Assembly (NCBI GenBank): GCA_000438195.1
Contig: FR903064.1
Location: forward strand, 1 to 21,876
DNA: 21,876 nt
Source of the DNA: Mycoplasma sp. CAG:776
GTDB taxonomy: Bacteria; Bacillota_I; Bacilli_A; RF39; UBA660
Direction of reading: 5' to 3'
The translations under genes and the position numbers were made by a program. The first letter of the stretch is position 1. Each line of letters starts with the position of its first letter. Of this stretch, positions 13,085-21,036 are shown piece by piece. The notes beneath the pieces are model-generated. The model saw only the letters and a list, made by a program, of their open reading frames with translations. It made no database searches and was not told the DNA's origin.

Positions 13085-13909
13085 TTATTTATCATAGTCG
13101 TCTAAGAAGGAATAAATTTTTCCTTCTTTTTTATAGCCTAATATTTGTGTTAAATTAATATTTTCCATACTTTTGAAGATATTATAATCAATATAGGGAT
13201 TTATTTTTCTTAAATTGTTGATTAATTTTTTGATTTCTTTTCTTTTGCTTTTTTCTTCGTCAATTACTTTTTCTTCTGTCATTTTACAAGCACAATTTAA
13301 GAAAGTTAAATGATTATATTTGCTCCAATTAATGATATCTTTTTCTTTTATTAAATACATGGGACGAATGAGTTCTAGGCCTTTAAAATTTTCACTATGT
13401 AATTTTGGCAACATTGTTTTTATTTCTGCACCATAAAGCATAGATAAAAGAGTTGTTTCTATTACATCATCGAAGTGATGTCCTAAAGCTATTTTATTGC
13501 ATCCTAATTCTTGAGCTTTATTATAAAGATGTCCTCTACGCATTCTAGCACACATATAACAAGGACTTTTATGGTTCATGACTTCAACAGAAGCAAAAAT
13601 ATCACTATTAAAGATTTCAATCGGAATATTAAGAGTTTTAGCATTTTCTTTTATTTCTTCTAAATGTTTTTTAGTATAACCCGGATTCATTACAACATAA
13701 CAAGCTTCAAAATGGATTTTGCCATGTTTTTTAATTTCTTGGAAACATTTCGCCATTAAAAAAGAATCTTTACCACCGCTTATACAAACCATAATTTTAT
13801 CGTTTTCGTTAATTAATTTATAATCACGTATTGCTTTGGTAAATTTACACCAGATTTCTTTGCGATAAGTTTTAATAATACTTCTTTCTATTTCCGTAAG
13901 TTTGTCCAT
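13085..13909 (-). CDS. TtcA-family PP-loop tRNA thiolation enzyme
   Basis: 274-residue adenine-nucleotide alpha hydrolase. The ATP-binding PP-loop SGGKDS is at 44-49. A C-x2-C pair (C117, C120 in CYMCARMRR) and a later Cys (NCACKM, 206-208) are the TtcA-type ligands for a [4Fe-4S] cluster. GHHFDDVIETTLL is the second family signature. E. coli TtcA makes 2-thiocytidine at position 32 of some tRNAs; in Bacillota the exact tRNA target of this branch is less certain. GAGGAATCAAT precedes the ATG on the minus strand. It converges on ylbL with 7 nt between stop codons. Confidence 0.85.
   Translation of the reverse strand: MDKLTEIERSIIKTYRKEIWCKFTKAIRDYKLINENDKIMVCISGGKDSFLMAKCFQEIKKHGKIHFEACYVVMNPGYTKKHLEEIKENAKTLNIPIEIFNSDIFASVEVMNHKSPCYMCARMRRGHLYNKAQELGCNKIALGHHFDDVIETTLLSMLYGAEIKTMLPKLHSENFKGLELIRPMYLIKEKDIINWSKYNHLTFLNCACKMTEEKVIDEEKSKRKEIKKLINNLRKINPYIDYNIFKSMENINLTQILGYKKEGKIYSFLDDYDK
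13104..13132 (+). terminator. Intrinsic terminator of ylbL inside ttcA-like 3' end
   Basis: AAGAAGGAA (13104-13112) and TTCCTTCTT (13120-13128) form a perfect 9-bp stem with a 7-nt loop and a T tail. It lies within the last codons of the convergent gene. Confidence 0.85.
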
Positions 13910-13933
13910 ATTGATTCCTCTTTTTTCTTAGTT

Positions 13934-13962
13934 ATTATAGCTTAACTAAAAAAATTGCGCAA
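13934..13962 (-). promoter_or_regulatory. Promoter of the TtcA-like gene
   Basis: On the minus strand TTGCGC (complement of 13957-13962), 17-nt spacer and TATAAT (complement of 13934-13939), about 25 nt before the start codon. Confidence 0.65.
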
Positions 13963-14233
13963 GATATTATTTTTTAGAAAGTTTAATATATTAAGTAAAT
14001 TCATGTTGTTCATGAATATTCTTGTTTAATTGAAATGATAAGTTGTAAAGAATTTTTTATTTGTGTAAACAAAACTATTTTGTTATTATTATCTCTATTT
14101 ATTTGTAAATGCTTACTATTTTTTTAGATAGGATTATGTTAGAATGTATTTATGAATAGAAGAAAAAGGTAATGTGCAAAAAATTGTTAAATCTTTTGCT
14201 TTATTTAAGAAAATATAGAAGGAGCAATATTTT
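13963..14233. other. AT-rich intergenic region before the accessory block
   Basis: No open reading frame of note. It separates two divergent genes and contains the minus-strand promoter edge at the left. At 14137-14145 there is an extended -10 (TGTTAGAAT) without a clear -35 for the downstream methyltransferase gene, and TCATGTTGTTCATGAA near 14003-14018 is a small imperfect palindrome of unknown role. Confidence 0.4.
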
Positions 14234-14890
14234 ATGAGTAAAGAAAATAAAAAAACATTAGAAGTATATAAAAAGGCAGCTTCTATTTATTTAGCTAATA
14301 CAATTGAACATGATAAACTTGATTTAGTTAAAGCCCAGAAAAAAAGAGAAGCTTTAGAGTGTTTTATTAGGAAAAGTTTATCTTGTTTGCCAGCAGGAGC
14401 TAAAGTTTTTGAGATTGGTTCAGGAGATGGAGAGAATGCTAAATATATCGAAAGTTTGGGGTTTGATGTAACAGCAAGTGATACTGCCGATGGTTTTTTA
14501 GAAGCTATTCGTAGTCGGGGGTTAAAAACTATTCAATTTAATGCTTTAGAAGATCCTTTTAAAGAGAAATATTTGGCCGTTTTTTGTTGGCGAGTTTTTG
14601 TTCATTTTACGATAGAAGATGCTTTAAAAATCATTAGAAAAGTTTATTATAGTTTAGATGAACAAGGAATTTTTATTTTTAATGCTATGAATAGAGAAAT
14701 GAAGAATGTTGATTATGAGTGGCTAGATTTTGAAGGAGAATATCATATGGGAGAAGAGCGCTATTATAACTATTTTTTACAGAAGGATATAGATGACATG
14801 ATTAAACAGACTGATTTTCAAATACAAGATTTTCATACTGAAGGTGGAAAAGATCATAATAAGTGGTTAGTTTATGTATTGAAAAAGTAA
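14234..14890 (+). CDS. SAM-dependent class I methyltransferase
   Basis: 218 residues with a Rossmann-type methyltransferase fold. Motif I is VFEIGSGDGENA (58-69), the acidic ribose-binding residue follows in TASDTADG (D83), and a motif IV-like VFCWRVFVHFT and a motif VI-like YSLDEQGIFIFNAMN come later. No substrate-specific domain is recognised, so small-molecule, protein or antibiotic targets are all possible. AAGGAGC lies 8 nt before ATG 14234. No operon partner is evident; the next gene starts 77 nt on with its own ribosome site. Accessory-type gene. Confidence 0.8.
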   Translation: MSKENKKTLEVYKKAASIYLANTIEHDKLDLVKAQKKREALECFIRKSLSCLPAGAKVFEIGSGDGENAKYIESLGFDVTASDTADGFLEAIRSRGLKTIQFNALEDPFKEKYLAVFCWRVFVHFTIEDALKIIRKVYYSLDEQGIFIFNAMNREMKNVDYEWLDFEGEYHMGEERYYNYFLQKDIDDMIKQTDFQIQDFHTEGGKDHNKWLVYVLKK

Positions 14891-14967
14891 ATTTTTTTAG
14901 ATTATAAAAATTTTTTATGAGAAGAATTAAATTTGGTTGAATAATAGTAAAAAAGGAATTTAGAAAT

Positions 14968-15453
14968 ATGAATATTGAAAAAGCTCAGATTAGAGATGCA
15001 AAAAGCATTGTTGAAATTAATATAAAAGAATGGAAAAATACTTATAAAGGCATTTTTCCTGATAAATTTTTAAAAAATTTAAAGGAAAAAGAAGAAGAAA
15101 GTATTGAAAAATGCAAGAGTAAAATTAATGAATATATTGTTTGCAAAATAAATAACCAAGTTGTAGGTTTTTTAAGGTTTGGTAAGAATAAAAAGGGATA
15201 TAATGATAATTATGCAGAAATATATGCGTTATATATAAGTAAGGATTATCAGCGGAAGGGAATTGGGGTTTCCTTAATTAATTTTGTTTTTGAGATTTTA
15301 AAATTTAATTATAAATATGTTTTAATTAGTACTTTGGTTCAAAATGAGGTTAATTTATTTTATAAAAAAATTGGTGGAAAGCTAATAGATAAAGTAATTT
15401 TTTCTTTAGAAAACAATGAGTATGAAGAGAATTTATATGAGTATGAATTATGA
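14968..15453 (+). CDS. GNAT family N-acetyltransferase
   Basis: 161 residues with the GNAT acetyl-CoA fold. The N-terminal strand-helix IRDAKSIVEINIKEWKNTYKG is the family start, the central strand ends in YALYI, and the pyrophosphate-binding loop is QRKGIGVSL (95-103). NEVNLFYKKIGGKLI is the usual C-terminal motif with the conserved Tyr. It resembles RimI/PhnO-type enzymes acting on proteins, amines or antibiotics; the substrate cannot be told. AAGGAA precedes ATG 14968. Confidence 0.85.
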   Translation: MNIEKAQIRDAKSIVEINIKEWKNTYKGIFPDKFLKNLKEKEEESIEKCKSKINEYIVCKINNQVVGFLRFGKNKKGYNDNYAEIYALYISKDYQRKGIGVSLINFVFEILKFNYKYVLISTLVQNEVNLFYKKIGGKLIDKVIFSLENNEYEENLYEYEL

Positions 15454-15678
15454 TAGAAAAATTTTTGTGTTTATTTGATGTGAAAACTATTTAAACCTTT
15501 GAAATTAAAAGGCTTAGAGGCATTAAGTGTTATGTTCATAGAATATGATCTAATTTTTGTTTCAATTTTTTGGGATTTTCTTATTCTTTAATTTTGAAAT
15601 TTTAATATGTGGTGGCATTTGTTTTAATTGATAACTTTCTTAGTTATTGATTTATGGTGTCTTTACAAGCAATCTCAT

Positions 15679-15697
15679 ACTAAACTAATGGTTTAGT
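15679..15697 (+). promoter_or_regulatory. Candidate operator upstream of the XRE gene
   Basis: Perfect inverted repeat ACTAAAC (15679-15685), TAATG, GTTTAGT (15691-15697), lying in the -35 region of the promoter whose -10 is at 15718. The place and symmetry fit an autoregulatory site for the helix-turn-helix protein encoded just downstream. Confidence 0.45.
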
Positions 15698-15714
15698 GCA
15701 AAAAAGATAAATTG

Positions 15715-15723
15715 TGTTATAAT
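15715..15723 (+). promoter_or_regulatory. Extended -10 promoter of the XRE operon
   Basis: TGT then TATAAT (15718-15723), about 18 nt before ATG 15741. No good -35 is visible, and the inverted repeat occupies that region. Confidence 0.6.
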
Positions 15724-15740
15724 GTTTTTAGGTGAGAAGT

Positions 15741-16751
15741 ATGGATGTTCATAAAGTTGGAATGTTTATAGCTAATAAGAGAAAAGAAAAAGGATATACT
15801 CAACAAGAATTAGGGGAGAAACTTTTTGTTACAGATAAAGCTGTAAGTAAATGGGAAAGAGGATTAAGTTTGCCTAATATTGCAATATTAGAGAAATTAG
15901 CAGAGGAACTTGATACGGATATTTATAGTATTTTACAGATAGAAAAGAAAAAAGAAGTGAATGTGGAAGAAATCTTATTAGAAGAAAAAAGAAAATTAAA
16001 AAGCCAATTTCGTAAAAAGATGATTTTTGCTCTTTGTATTATTATTTTTTTGGTGGGAGTAGGTTTATTTAAGTTCGTATCTTTAGGGTATGATGTGATG
16101 CCTTTTCATTATAATCATAATACAAATAAATTAATTCATTTAGGTGTTCCTAAATATTCTTTTTGGCAGAAATATAATGAAGATAGTTATTCTTTTAAAA
16201 GTTTTAGGGGAAGTAGGGTTTTAAAAAATGAGATTAAAGCTTATTTGAATTCTTTAGAGCATATTTCTTGTGGGGATACAACTTATTATTATGATTCGTG
16301 GGCAAATATAACGATTATTGATTATTCGGTTCAGGGGAATTTACTTTATAATACAATAAATTATCAAATTAAAAATGGAAATTATTGTGATACTTTACAA
16401 GTTGGAGAGTATAAAAAGGAATTAGGAACTTTAGGACGACCTCGGATGCTTTATAAAGATTCATCTTTAAATATTTATTTTACTCCGTCTTTAAAAGTAG
16501 TAGATGGTGTAAATGAATGGCCAGCGACTATGCATGTTTATTATCGAGAGAAAAGTGATATTATTACTTTAGAAGAATCATCGGGATTCTTTGAGATTAA
16601 TAATGGAGAACTTATCTATTATCGTAATAAAATAACAGAAGAGCATAATATTTCTATTCCTAGTATTTCAAGATTTGTTATAAAAAATAAGAGATTAATT
16701 TTGAAGGATAATTATTTATCAGAGTATGAGAAAAGTATTATTTTAAATTAG
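15741..16751 (+). CDS. Membrane-anchored XRE-family regulator
   Basis: 336 residues. An N-terminal helix-turn-helix of the XRE type (about 5-63: RKEKGYTQQELGEKL ... VTDKAVSKWERGLSLPN) carries the usual recognition-helix pattern. A charged linker leads to one transmembrane helix (about 94-114), then a ~220-residue C-terminal domain that should lie outside the membrane and has no recognised fold. This layout suggests one-component transmembrane signalling or anchoring of a DNA-binding domain. AGGTGA precedes ATG 15741 by 5 nt; the GTG at 15732 lies within that site. The stop overlaps the ribosome site of the next gene, so the two form an operon. Confidence 0.8.
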   Translation: MDVHKVGMFIANKRKEKGYTQQELGEKLFVTDKAVSKWERGLSLPNIAILEKLAEELDTDIYSILQIEKKKEVNVEEILLEEKRKLKSQFRKKMIFALCIIIFLVGVGLFKFVSLGYDVMPFHYNHNTNKLIHLGVPKYSFWQKYNEDSYSFKSFRGSRVLKNEIKAYLNSLEHISCGDTTYYYDSWANITIIDYSVQGNLLYNTINYQIKNGNYCDTLQVGEYKKELGTLGRPRMLYKDSSLNIYFTPSLKVVDGVNEWPATMHVYYREKSDIITLEESSGFFEINNGELIYYRNKITEEHNISIPSISRFVIKNKRLILKDNYLSEYEKSIILN

Positions 16752-16759
16752 GTGATTGT

Positions 16760-17869
16760 ATGAAAAATTTGTTTAATAAAATTAGGTTAAATATTTTTAA
16801 ATGGCATCTTTTGTTTATGATTATATTTGTTATAGTTCAGTTTGTTTTATATTTATTTAATATACGCTTTCGATTATGGGTTATTATTTTCTTTGTCTTG
16901 CTAAATTTTATTGTTTTAGTATTAGGAGTTGTACAACAAATTTTTTGTAAGAAAAGTATTTTCAAATATTTGGGGGCAGAAATTATATTTTTGGGATGTC
17001 TTTATATTGTGCTAAATCCTTTTATTAGTGTTAATTCTTTATTATCTTTAAGAAGAGAATATTCTACTTCGCTATTTGACCAAAGATATGTAGCTTTAGT
17101 AGATAACTCTTCTTATACAGATGTGTATTATTATGATGATTATGGCTCAATTTTTATGGGAACGAAGATTAAAGTTTATGGTTATTTCGGTAATATAAAA
17201 TTTGATCCTTTTGTTCAAGTTTCTCTTTTAAAACAGGCTGATTATTTTTATTACGATTCTGAGGGAAAAGTCTTTTTGAAACGTCATGTAAATTTTATAA
17301 AAGATGAAAGAGGAAGAATAACTATGAATTATGATGATACTAATTATGAAGAGCAAGAAGAATTTAATGATAATGATAGATATCTATTACCAGAAGAGGA
17401 AAAAGTGCTATATGAAAAAAAGTTTGGTGATGTCGTATTAAGATTTACTATCATAGATTATGTTTTAGGTCAAAATCGTTTAGTCCATGTATTAAAAAGT
17501 GTGGATGGAGGAGAAAATTTCTATCCCGTAACACAGGAAAGTATTCAAGTTAATCAGGTAGCTAAGTTTGCTTTTCTAAATGAAGATTTAGGATTTGCAA
17601 CAGTTGATAATCAAATCCGTTTGGATCATAGCCAAACAGCTTTATATGTAACTCAAGATGGTGGAAAAACTTTTTTGGAAGCCATTTTTAATTACGAGAA
17701 TGATAATGTTAGTTTTATTTCTATTAATAAGATGCCATATTATGATCATGATATTTTAAAGATAGATTGTTCGGTTTATCAAATGGATACGGACGATGTT
17801 GGATATGAAAATAAAGAGTTAATTTTTACTAGTGATGATTATGGCTTAACTTGGAATTTGGATGATTAA
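16760..17869 (+). CDS. Membrane protein with three Asp-box motifs
   Basis: 369 residues. Three N-terminal transmembrane helices (about 14-33, 38-61, 70-90) precede a large extracytoplasmic domain. That domain holds three Asp-box (BNR, S-x-D-x-G-x-T-W) motifs: SVDGGENF (247-254), TQDGGKTF (298-305) and SDDYGLTW (358-365), the last a perfect match. These mark beta-hairpins of sialidase-like or other beta-propellers, but three boxes are too few for a full propeller and the protein ends right after the third, so the domain may be partial. Function unknown. The AGGTGA ribosome site overlaps the XRE stop, suggesting that the pair work together, perhaps as sensor and regulator. Confidence 0.7.
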   Translation: MKNLFNKIRLNIFKWHLLFMIIFVIVQFVLYLFNIRFRLWVIIFFVLLNFIVLVLGVVQQIFCKKSIFKYLGAEIIFLGCLYIVLNPFISVNSLLSLRREYSTSLFDQRYVALVDNSSYTDVYYYDDYGSIFMGTKIKVYGYFGNIKFDPFVQVSLLKQADYFYYDSEGKVFLKRHVNFIKDERGRITMNYDDTNYEEQEEFNDNDRYLLPEEEKVLYEKKFGDVVLRFTIIDYVLGQNRLVHVLKSVDGGENFYPVTQESIQVNQVAKFAFLNEDLGFATVDNQIRLDHSQTALYVTQDGGKTFLEAIFNYENDNVSFISINKMPYYDHDILKIDCSVYQMDTDDVGYENKELIFTSDDYGLTWNLDD

Positions 17870-17939
17870 GATAATAAATCTATGATTTAAATAATCTGAA
17901 GAATGTGTTAATATATATTTTATGGAATGGAGGATTATA

Positions 17940-18548
17940 ATGGATAATCATAGAACAGAATTTGAAACAGGGGAACTTTATATTGTACGACCTAGTATTG
18001 TCATAAATGATACTTCAACTTATAGTACTTCTTTAATAAGAGATGAATTATTAATATCAGAGTTTTATTTTTATGATAGACCCACTTTATTAAATCGTCT
18101 TCGCTATCAACTTAAAAGAGAGAAATTTTTAAGGTTACATGAGAGAAATCAAAATGTTGTCATCCATCAAGTGGATTTTCAAAGCAATGTTTTGGATGTT
18201 TCGTTTGCAACTAAAGAAATAGCGGGTTTTAGAGATTGTTTTAGTGGCGAATTTTATTATAATGGATTAGCTAATCATTTATGTGAAGGAGAAAAATGTG
18301 TAGGAATTTGTAGGGATGATCATGTTTTACTTTTTCAGTATTTAGTGTTTAAATTTGCTAAGAGTCACAACTGTGATGAAGAAATACAACAGTTAATTTT
18401 AAGTTTAAAACCTTATTTTACTATTCAAGAGTTACGAGATATTTTACAAGAAATAAAAGAATTAGCAGGAACTTTATTAAAAACAGATTCTAAAAAATTT
18501 TCATTGGTTAGAAAAAGAACTGAACCTATTTTCTCAGATATAAAATAA
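17940..18548 (+). CDS. Hypothetical protein, 202 residues
   Basis: No family recognised. Soluble, no signal peptide. The middle holds a Cys-rich segment (DCFSGEF ... LCEGEKCVGICRDDH) with four Cys and a His that could bind a metal, though the spacing is not a known motif. The C-terminal ~75 residues are helical and charged (LILSLKPYFTIQELRDILQE). GGAGG (17929-17933) lies 6 nt before ATG 17940; an ATG at 17922 precedes that site and is unlikely. A weak extended -10 (TGTTAATAT, 17906-17914) lies just upstream, so it may be transcribed apart from the XRE pair. Confidence 0.6.
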   Translation: MDNHRTEFETGELYIVRPSIVINDTSTYSTSLIRDELLISEFYFYDRPTLLNRLRYQLKREKFLRLHERNQNVVIHQVDFQSNVLDVSFATKEIAGFRDCFSGEFYYNGLANHLCEGEKCVGICRDDHVLLFQYLVFKFAKSHNCDEEIQQLILSLKPYFTIQELRDILQEIKELAGTLLKTDSKKFSLVRKRTEPIFSDIK

Positions 18549-19286
18549 ATTATGAAAAAAGTCTTCAATCATCAAATATACTGTTTAGGGTTACTTCAAA
18601 ATATGACAATTGAATGTTCTTTTAATTATTAAAGTAATTTTTGGGTAAGTTGTTTTCTTAATTATAATAACAGAATGGAAAAAACTTGTGTGAAAGTTCC
18701 TAATATTTTTCTTTTAGTCTCTAATTATTGTTAATATTTCAAGTACACATTGACTTACAGTTACACCTAAAAAATTATTATCTTTCTTATAAGTTGTATA
18801 GCAAAAGTATTTAATAATAAATGTTAAGAGATATGTAATAATATCATTAATGTCATAAAATTATTTTTAATTATATTATCTTCAAATAATCCATGATATA
18901 AAAATTCTTGTATTGGACATGATATTAAAATATAAAATAAATAAAAATTCTAATTATAGTAATATATGAAATTTATATTAAAAAGAATCGGTTTAACAAA
19001 AGTGTTAATAGAATATTTATCATAAGTGAGTTTAACAAAGATTTGATACAATTATTTTAGGAATATATAATAACTTGGATAGAGCCAAACTTTATAAGCG
19101 AAGAGGGATGAGGTAATGGACACAAAAGTTTTTTTAATCTTTTTTTGGTAATTACTATCTTGGGTTTACGATTATTGTTATTTATAGTTTTAATATAAGA
19201 GAAATCTGCCTAATTTATCTAATGATTTAGATAGATCCGCATTTGTTGTTCCTTTCAATATGGAAGTATTAGATATATAGTATTAT
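18549..19286. other. Low-coding AT-rich stretch
   Basis: About 740 bp with stops in all frames. I see no RNA gene, repeat array or terminator apart from the hairpins at its right edge, and a probable gene remnant at 19116-19280. The composition is more extreme in A and T than neighbouring genes. It probably represents decayed accessory DNA. Confidence 0.5.
19116..19280 (+). pseudogene. Possible remnant of a small membrane protein gene
   Basis: ATG 19116, downstream of GAGGGATGAGG, opens MDTKVFLIFFW and stops. In the next frame VITILGLRLLLFIVLI continues a hydrophobic helix, and a third frame then gives YKRNLPNLSNDLDRSAFVVP and FNMEVLDI before a stop at 19280. Two frame changes, the first next to T runs, would explain a decayed ~50-residue single-pass protein. 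No family recognised; chance cannot be excluded. Confidence 0.3.
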
Positions 19287-19313
19287 AAAAACGACTTTTT
19301 GATAAGTCGTTTT
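19287..19313. terminator. Bidirectional terminator hairpin beside the tRNA pair
   Basis: AAAACGACTT (19288-19297) and AAGTCGTTTT (19304-19313) form a perfect 10-bp stem with A and T runs on both sides, so it can stop the minus-strand tRNA transcript and plus-strand readthrough. A second smaller hairpin, ACTCG (19322-19326) with CGAGT (19334-19338) and a T tail, follows on the plus strand. Confidence 0.8.
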
Positions 19314-19350
19314 CTATTGTTACTCGAAAAGCCCGAGTTTTCTATCAATT

Positions 19351-19435
19351 TGGTGCGCGTAGAGGGACTTGAACCCCCATGGCACAAACCGCTAGATCCT
19401 AAGTCTAGTGCGTCTACCAATTCCGCCATACGCGC
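19351..19435 (-). tRNA. tRNA-Leu (anticodon UAG)
   Basis: On the minus strand the acceptor GCGCGTA pairs with TACGCGC, discriminator A, and CCA is encoded (19351-19353). The D-arm GCGGAATTGGTAGACGC is typical of leucine tRNA. The anticodon stem CTAGA/TCTAG holds the loop with TAG. A long variable arm is followed by the T-loop GGTTCAAGTCC. Second gene of a two-tRNA transcript. Confidence 0.95.
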
Positions 19436-19444
19436 ATTATATAA

Positions 19445-19521
19445 TGGTGGACCTCGTAGGACTCGAACCTACGACCGCCCGGTTATGAGCCGGATGCTCT
19501 AACCAACTGAGCTAGAGGTCC
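19445..19521 (-). tRNA. tRNA-Ile2 (anticodon CAU, lysidine-modified)
   Basis: On the minus strand the acceptor GGACCTC pairs with GAGGTCC, discriminator A and encoded CCA. D-arm AGCTCAGTTGGTTAGAGC, anticodon loop CTCATAA, T-arm TAGGTTCGAGTCCTA. The CAT anticodon with a GGACC acceptor resembles the Bacillus isoleucine tRNA whose C34 is changed to lysidine by TilS to read AUA, rather than elongator methionine (GGCGG-type acceptor). Confidence 0.85.
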
Positions 19522-19537
19522 AAAAACTTGCATTAAC

Positions 19538-19566
19538 AATATATCATTGTTGATATTTAAAGTCAA
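19538..19566 (-). promoter_or_regulatory. Promoter of the tRNA-Ile2/tRNA-Leu unit
   Basis: Minus strand TTGACT (complement of 19561-19566), 17-nt spacer, TATATT (complement of 19538-19543) preceded by TGA. It lies 17 nt ahead of the tRNA-Ile 5' end, as expected for a stable-RNA promoter. Confidence 0.85.
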
Positions 19567-19607
19567 TAGATTTTCATAAATTTTTCGTTTATTTTTTAAA
19601 ATATCCG

Positions 19608-19616
19608 TGTTATACT
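19608..19616 (+). promoter_or_regulatory. Extended -10 promoter upstream of the xerC/D-linked gene
   Basis: TGT then TATACT (19611-19616), 22 nt before ATG 19639, with only a weak T-rich -35. Divergent from the tRNA promoter about 45 nt away. Confidence 0.55.
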
Positions 19617-19638
19617 TTTATTGTTAGGAGTGGTATAT

Positions 19639-20106
19639 ATGGAAAATAAATATTATTTAGCTGTTGAAGTAAAACCTAAAAGTTATTTTCCAATTAATTT
19701 GCTGGATTTAAGTATTGCTAATCATTTTACAACAACTTCTTTAGAAGAAATAGATGCTTTTACTTTAAAGTTTACAAAAAAGGAAATTATGAATTCAATT
19801 AAAGAGGCTAATTTATTAGATGTAAATGATGAGATGCCATTAGTTGTTATTTATTATGAGAATAAATATACGCGTAAAATAGATGCTTTAACAAAAGATT
19901 ATAATTATGATATGTGGGGATTACTTAAAGAAAAATATTCTGATAAAGTTTTTAGAAATAAAATTTTTAATTTTTTTTATAACAAGATTCAAGATGAAGA
20001 GTTAAAGAAACTTAAAAATAGTGAAACTTTAGAGGAGTTTTTGAGATGTATTGGATATTTGCCTTATACTAGTCAAAGAAAGTTGTACTTGTATTTATAT
20101 GAATAG
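19639..20106 (+). CDS. Hypothetical protein linked to the tyrosine recombinase
   Basis: 155 residues, no family recognised. Soluble, with a beta-rich first half (KYYLAVEVKPKSYFPINLLD ... MPLVVIYYENKYT) and a helical, Lys/Glu-rich second half (LLKEKYSDKVFRNKIFNFFY, DEELKKLKNSETLEEFLRC). AGGAG (19626-19630) lies 8 nt before ATG 19639; a TTG at 19621 is less likely. The last 8 nt overlap the recombinase start, so the two are made together and translation is probably coupled. A role linked to chromosome-dimer resolution or recombination is only suggested by this arrangement. Confidence 0.7.
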   Translation: MENKYYLAVEVKPKSYFPINLLDLSIANHFTTTSLEEIDAFTLKFTKKEIMNSIKEANLLDVNDEMPLVVIYYENKYTRKIDALTKDYNYDMWGLLKEKYSDKVFRNKIFNFFYNKIQDEELKKLKNSETLEEFLRCIGYLPYTSQRKLYLYLYE

Positions 20107-20986
20107 TTATATTGATTCTTTTGTGGAATACTTGAATTATGAACTTCATTATTCTGCTAGAACAAGTCATACATATGTGGAGGCTTTAAAAGAATATGAA
20201 AAATTTTTAAGAGAATATCATTATTCTTTTTTGAATGTGAATGTGGATGAGGCTAATCAGTATAAAGCTTATTTAGTAAAGAAAGAGTATCAGAGTAAAA
20301 CAACTTCTTTATATTTGAGTGCTGTAAGATCGTTTTATATTTATTTAGTAGAAATAAAAGCGATAGAGTTGAATCCTTTTTTAATGATTAAGAATCCAAA
20401 AGTTGTTAAGAAACTTCCTAATTTTTTAAATCATAGTGAAAGTGAAATGTTGTTTCAATTGGAAGATATTGAAAATGATTTGGTTGTTCGAAATGAGTTT
20501 ATTGTAGAATTTTTATATGTAACAGGACTACGAGTTAGTGAACTTTGTAATATAGAGATGAAAGATATTTTGGCATCAGAAAATAAGATTAGAGTAATGG
20601 GAAAAGGAAGCAAAGAACGATTAGTTTTTTATAAAGCGATCGATTCTCATTTGTTTCATTATTATGTGGATGTTGTTAGAACAAGAATTTTAAATGGGCA
20701 AGAAAGTGATTACTTAATTGTTAGTAAGACAGGTAAGTTGACAGTAAGAAGTGTAGAAAAAATTGTTAAAGAATACGCTTTTAAAAGAAATGTTAAAAGT
20801 AAGGTTACTCCTCATACTTTAAGACATACCTTTGCAACAGATTTATTAAATGAAGGTGCAGATATCAGAAGTGTTGGAGAAATGCTTGGTCATGAATCTT
20901 TAAGTACGACACAGATTTATACACATGTAACTGCTGATCGCTTAAAAAAGGTTTATGAAAATACTCATCCACGTAGTAAAAATTAA
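20099..20986 (+). CDS. xerD: XerC/XerD-type tyrosine recombinase
   Basis: 295 residues, the normal Xer length. The N-terminal SAM-like core-binding domain (about 1-90) is followed by the catalytic domain with all active residues: Arg145 (TGLRVSELC), Lys169 (MGKGSKER), His239 and Arg242 (PHTLRHTFATDLL), His265 (LGHESLSTTQIYTHV) and nucleophile Tyr274. Xer proteins resolve chromosome dimers at dif; XerC, XerD and integron-like relatives cannot be told apart from this alone, so the symbol is tentative. No phage or attachment site is visible nearby, which favours a housekeeping role. ATG 20099 overlaps the preceding stop and has no strong ribosome site of its own. Confidence 0.88.
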   Translation: MNSYIDSFVEYLNYELHYSARTSHTYVEALKEYEKFLREYHYSFLNVNVDEANQYKAYLVKKEYQSKTTSLYLSAVRSFYIYLVEIKAIELNPFLMIKNPKVVKKLPNFLNHSESEMLFQLEDIENDLVVRNEFIVEFLYVTGLRVSELCNIEMKDILASENKIRVMGKGSKERLVFYKAIDSHLFHYYVDVVRTRILNGQESDYLIVSKTGKLTVRSVEKIVKEYAFKRNVKSKVTPHTLRHTFATDLLNEGADIRSVGEMLGHESLSTTQIYTHVTADRLKKVYENTHPRSKN

Positions 20987-20989
20987 TGC

Positions 20990-21018
20990 TTGAAAAATGT
21001 TTATTCTTTTTTTATAAT
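20990..21018 (+). promoter_or_regulatory. Promoter of the gene at 21037
   Basis: TTGAAA (20990-20995), 17-nt spacer and perfect TATAAT (21013-21018), directly after the xerD stop. Confidence 0.75.
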
Positions 21019-21036
21019 TTTATTAGGAGGTACGGT

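Noticed and set aside
14234..18548. Prophage or integrative element carrying the methyltransferase, GNAT and XRE genes
   Set aside because: No integrase, structural phage gene or flanking direct repeat; the Xer-like recombinase at 20099 looks like a housekeeping enzyme and lies beyond the tRNA genes.
19299..19502. Plus-strand open frame of 67 codons (RVEGLEPPW... RRTRTYD)
   Set aside because: It is the antisense reading of the two minus-strand tRNA genes, a well-known source of false proteins.
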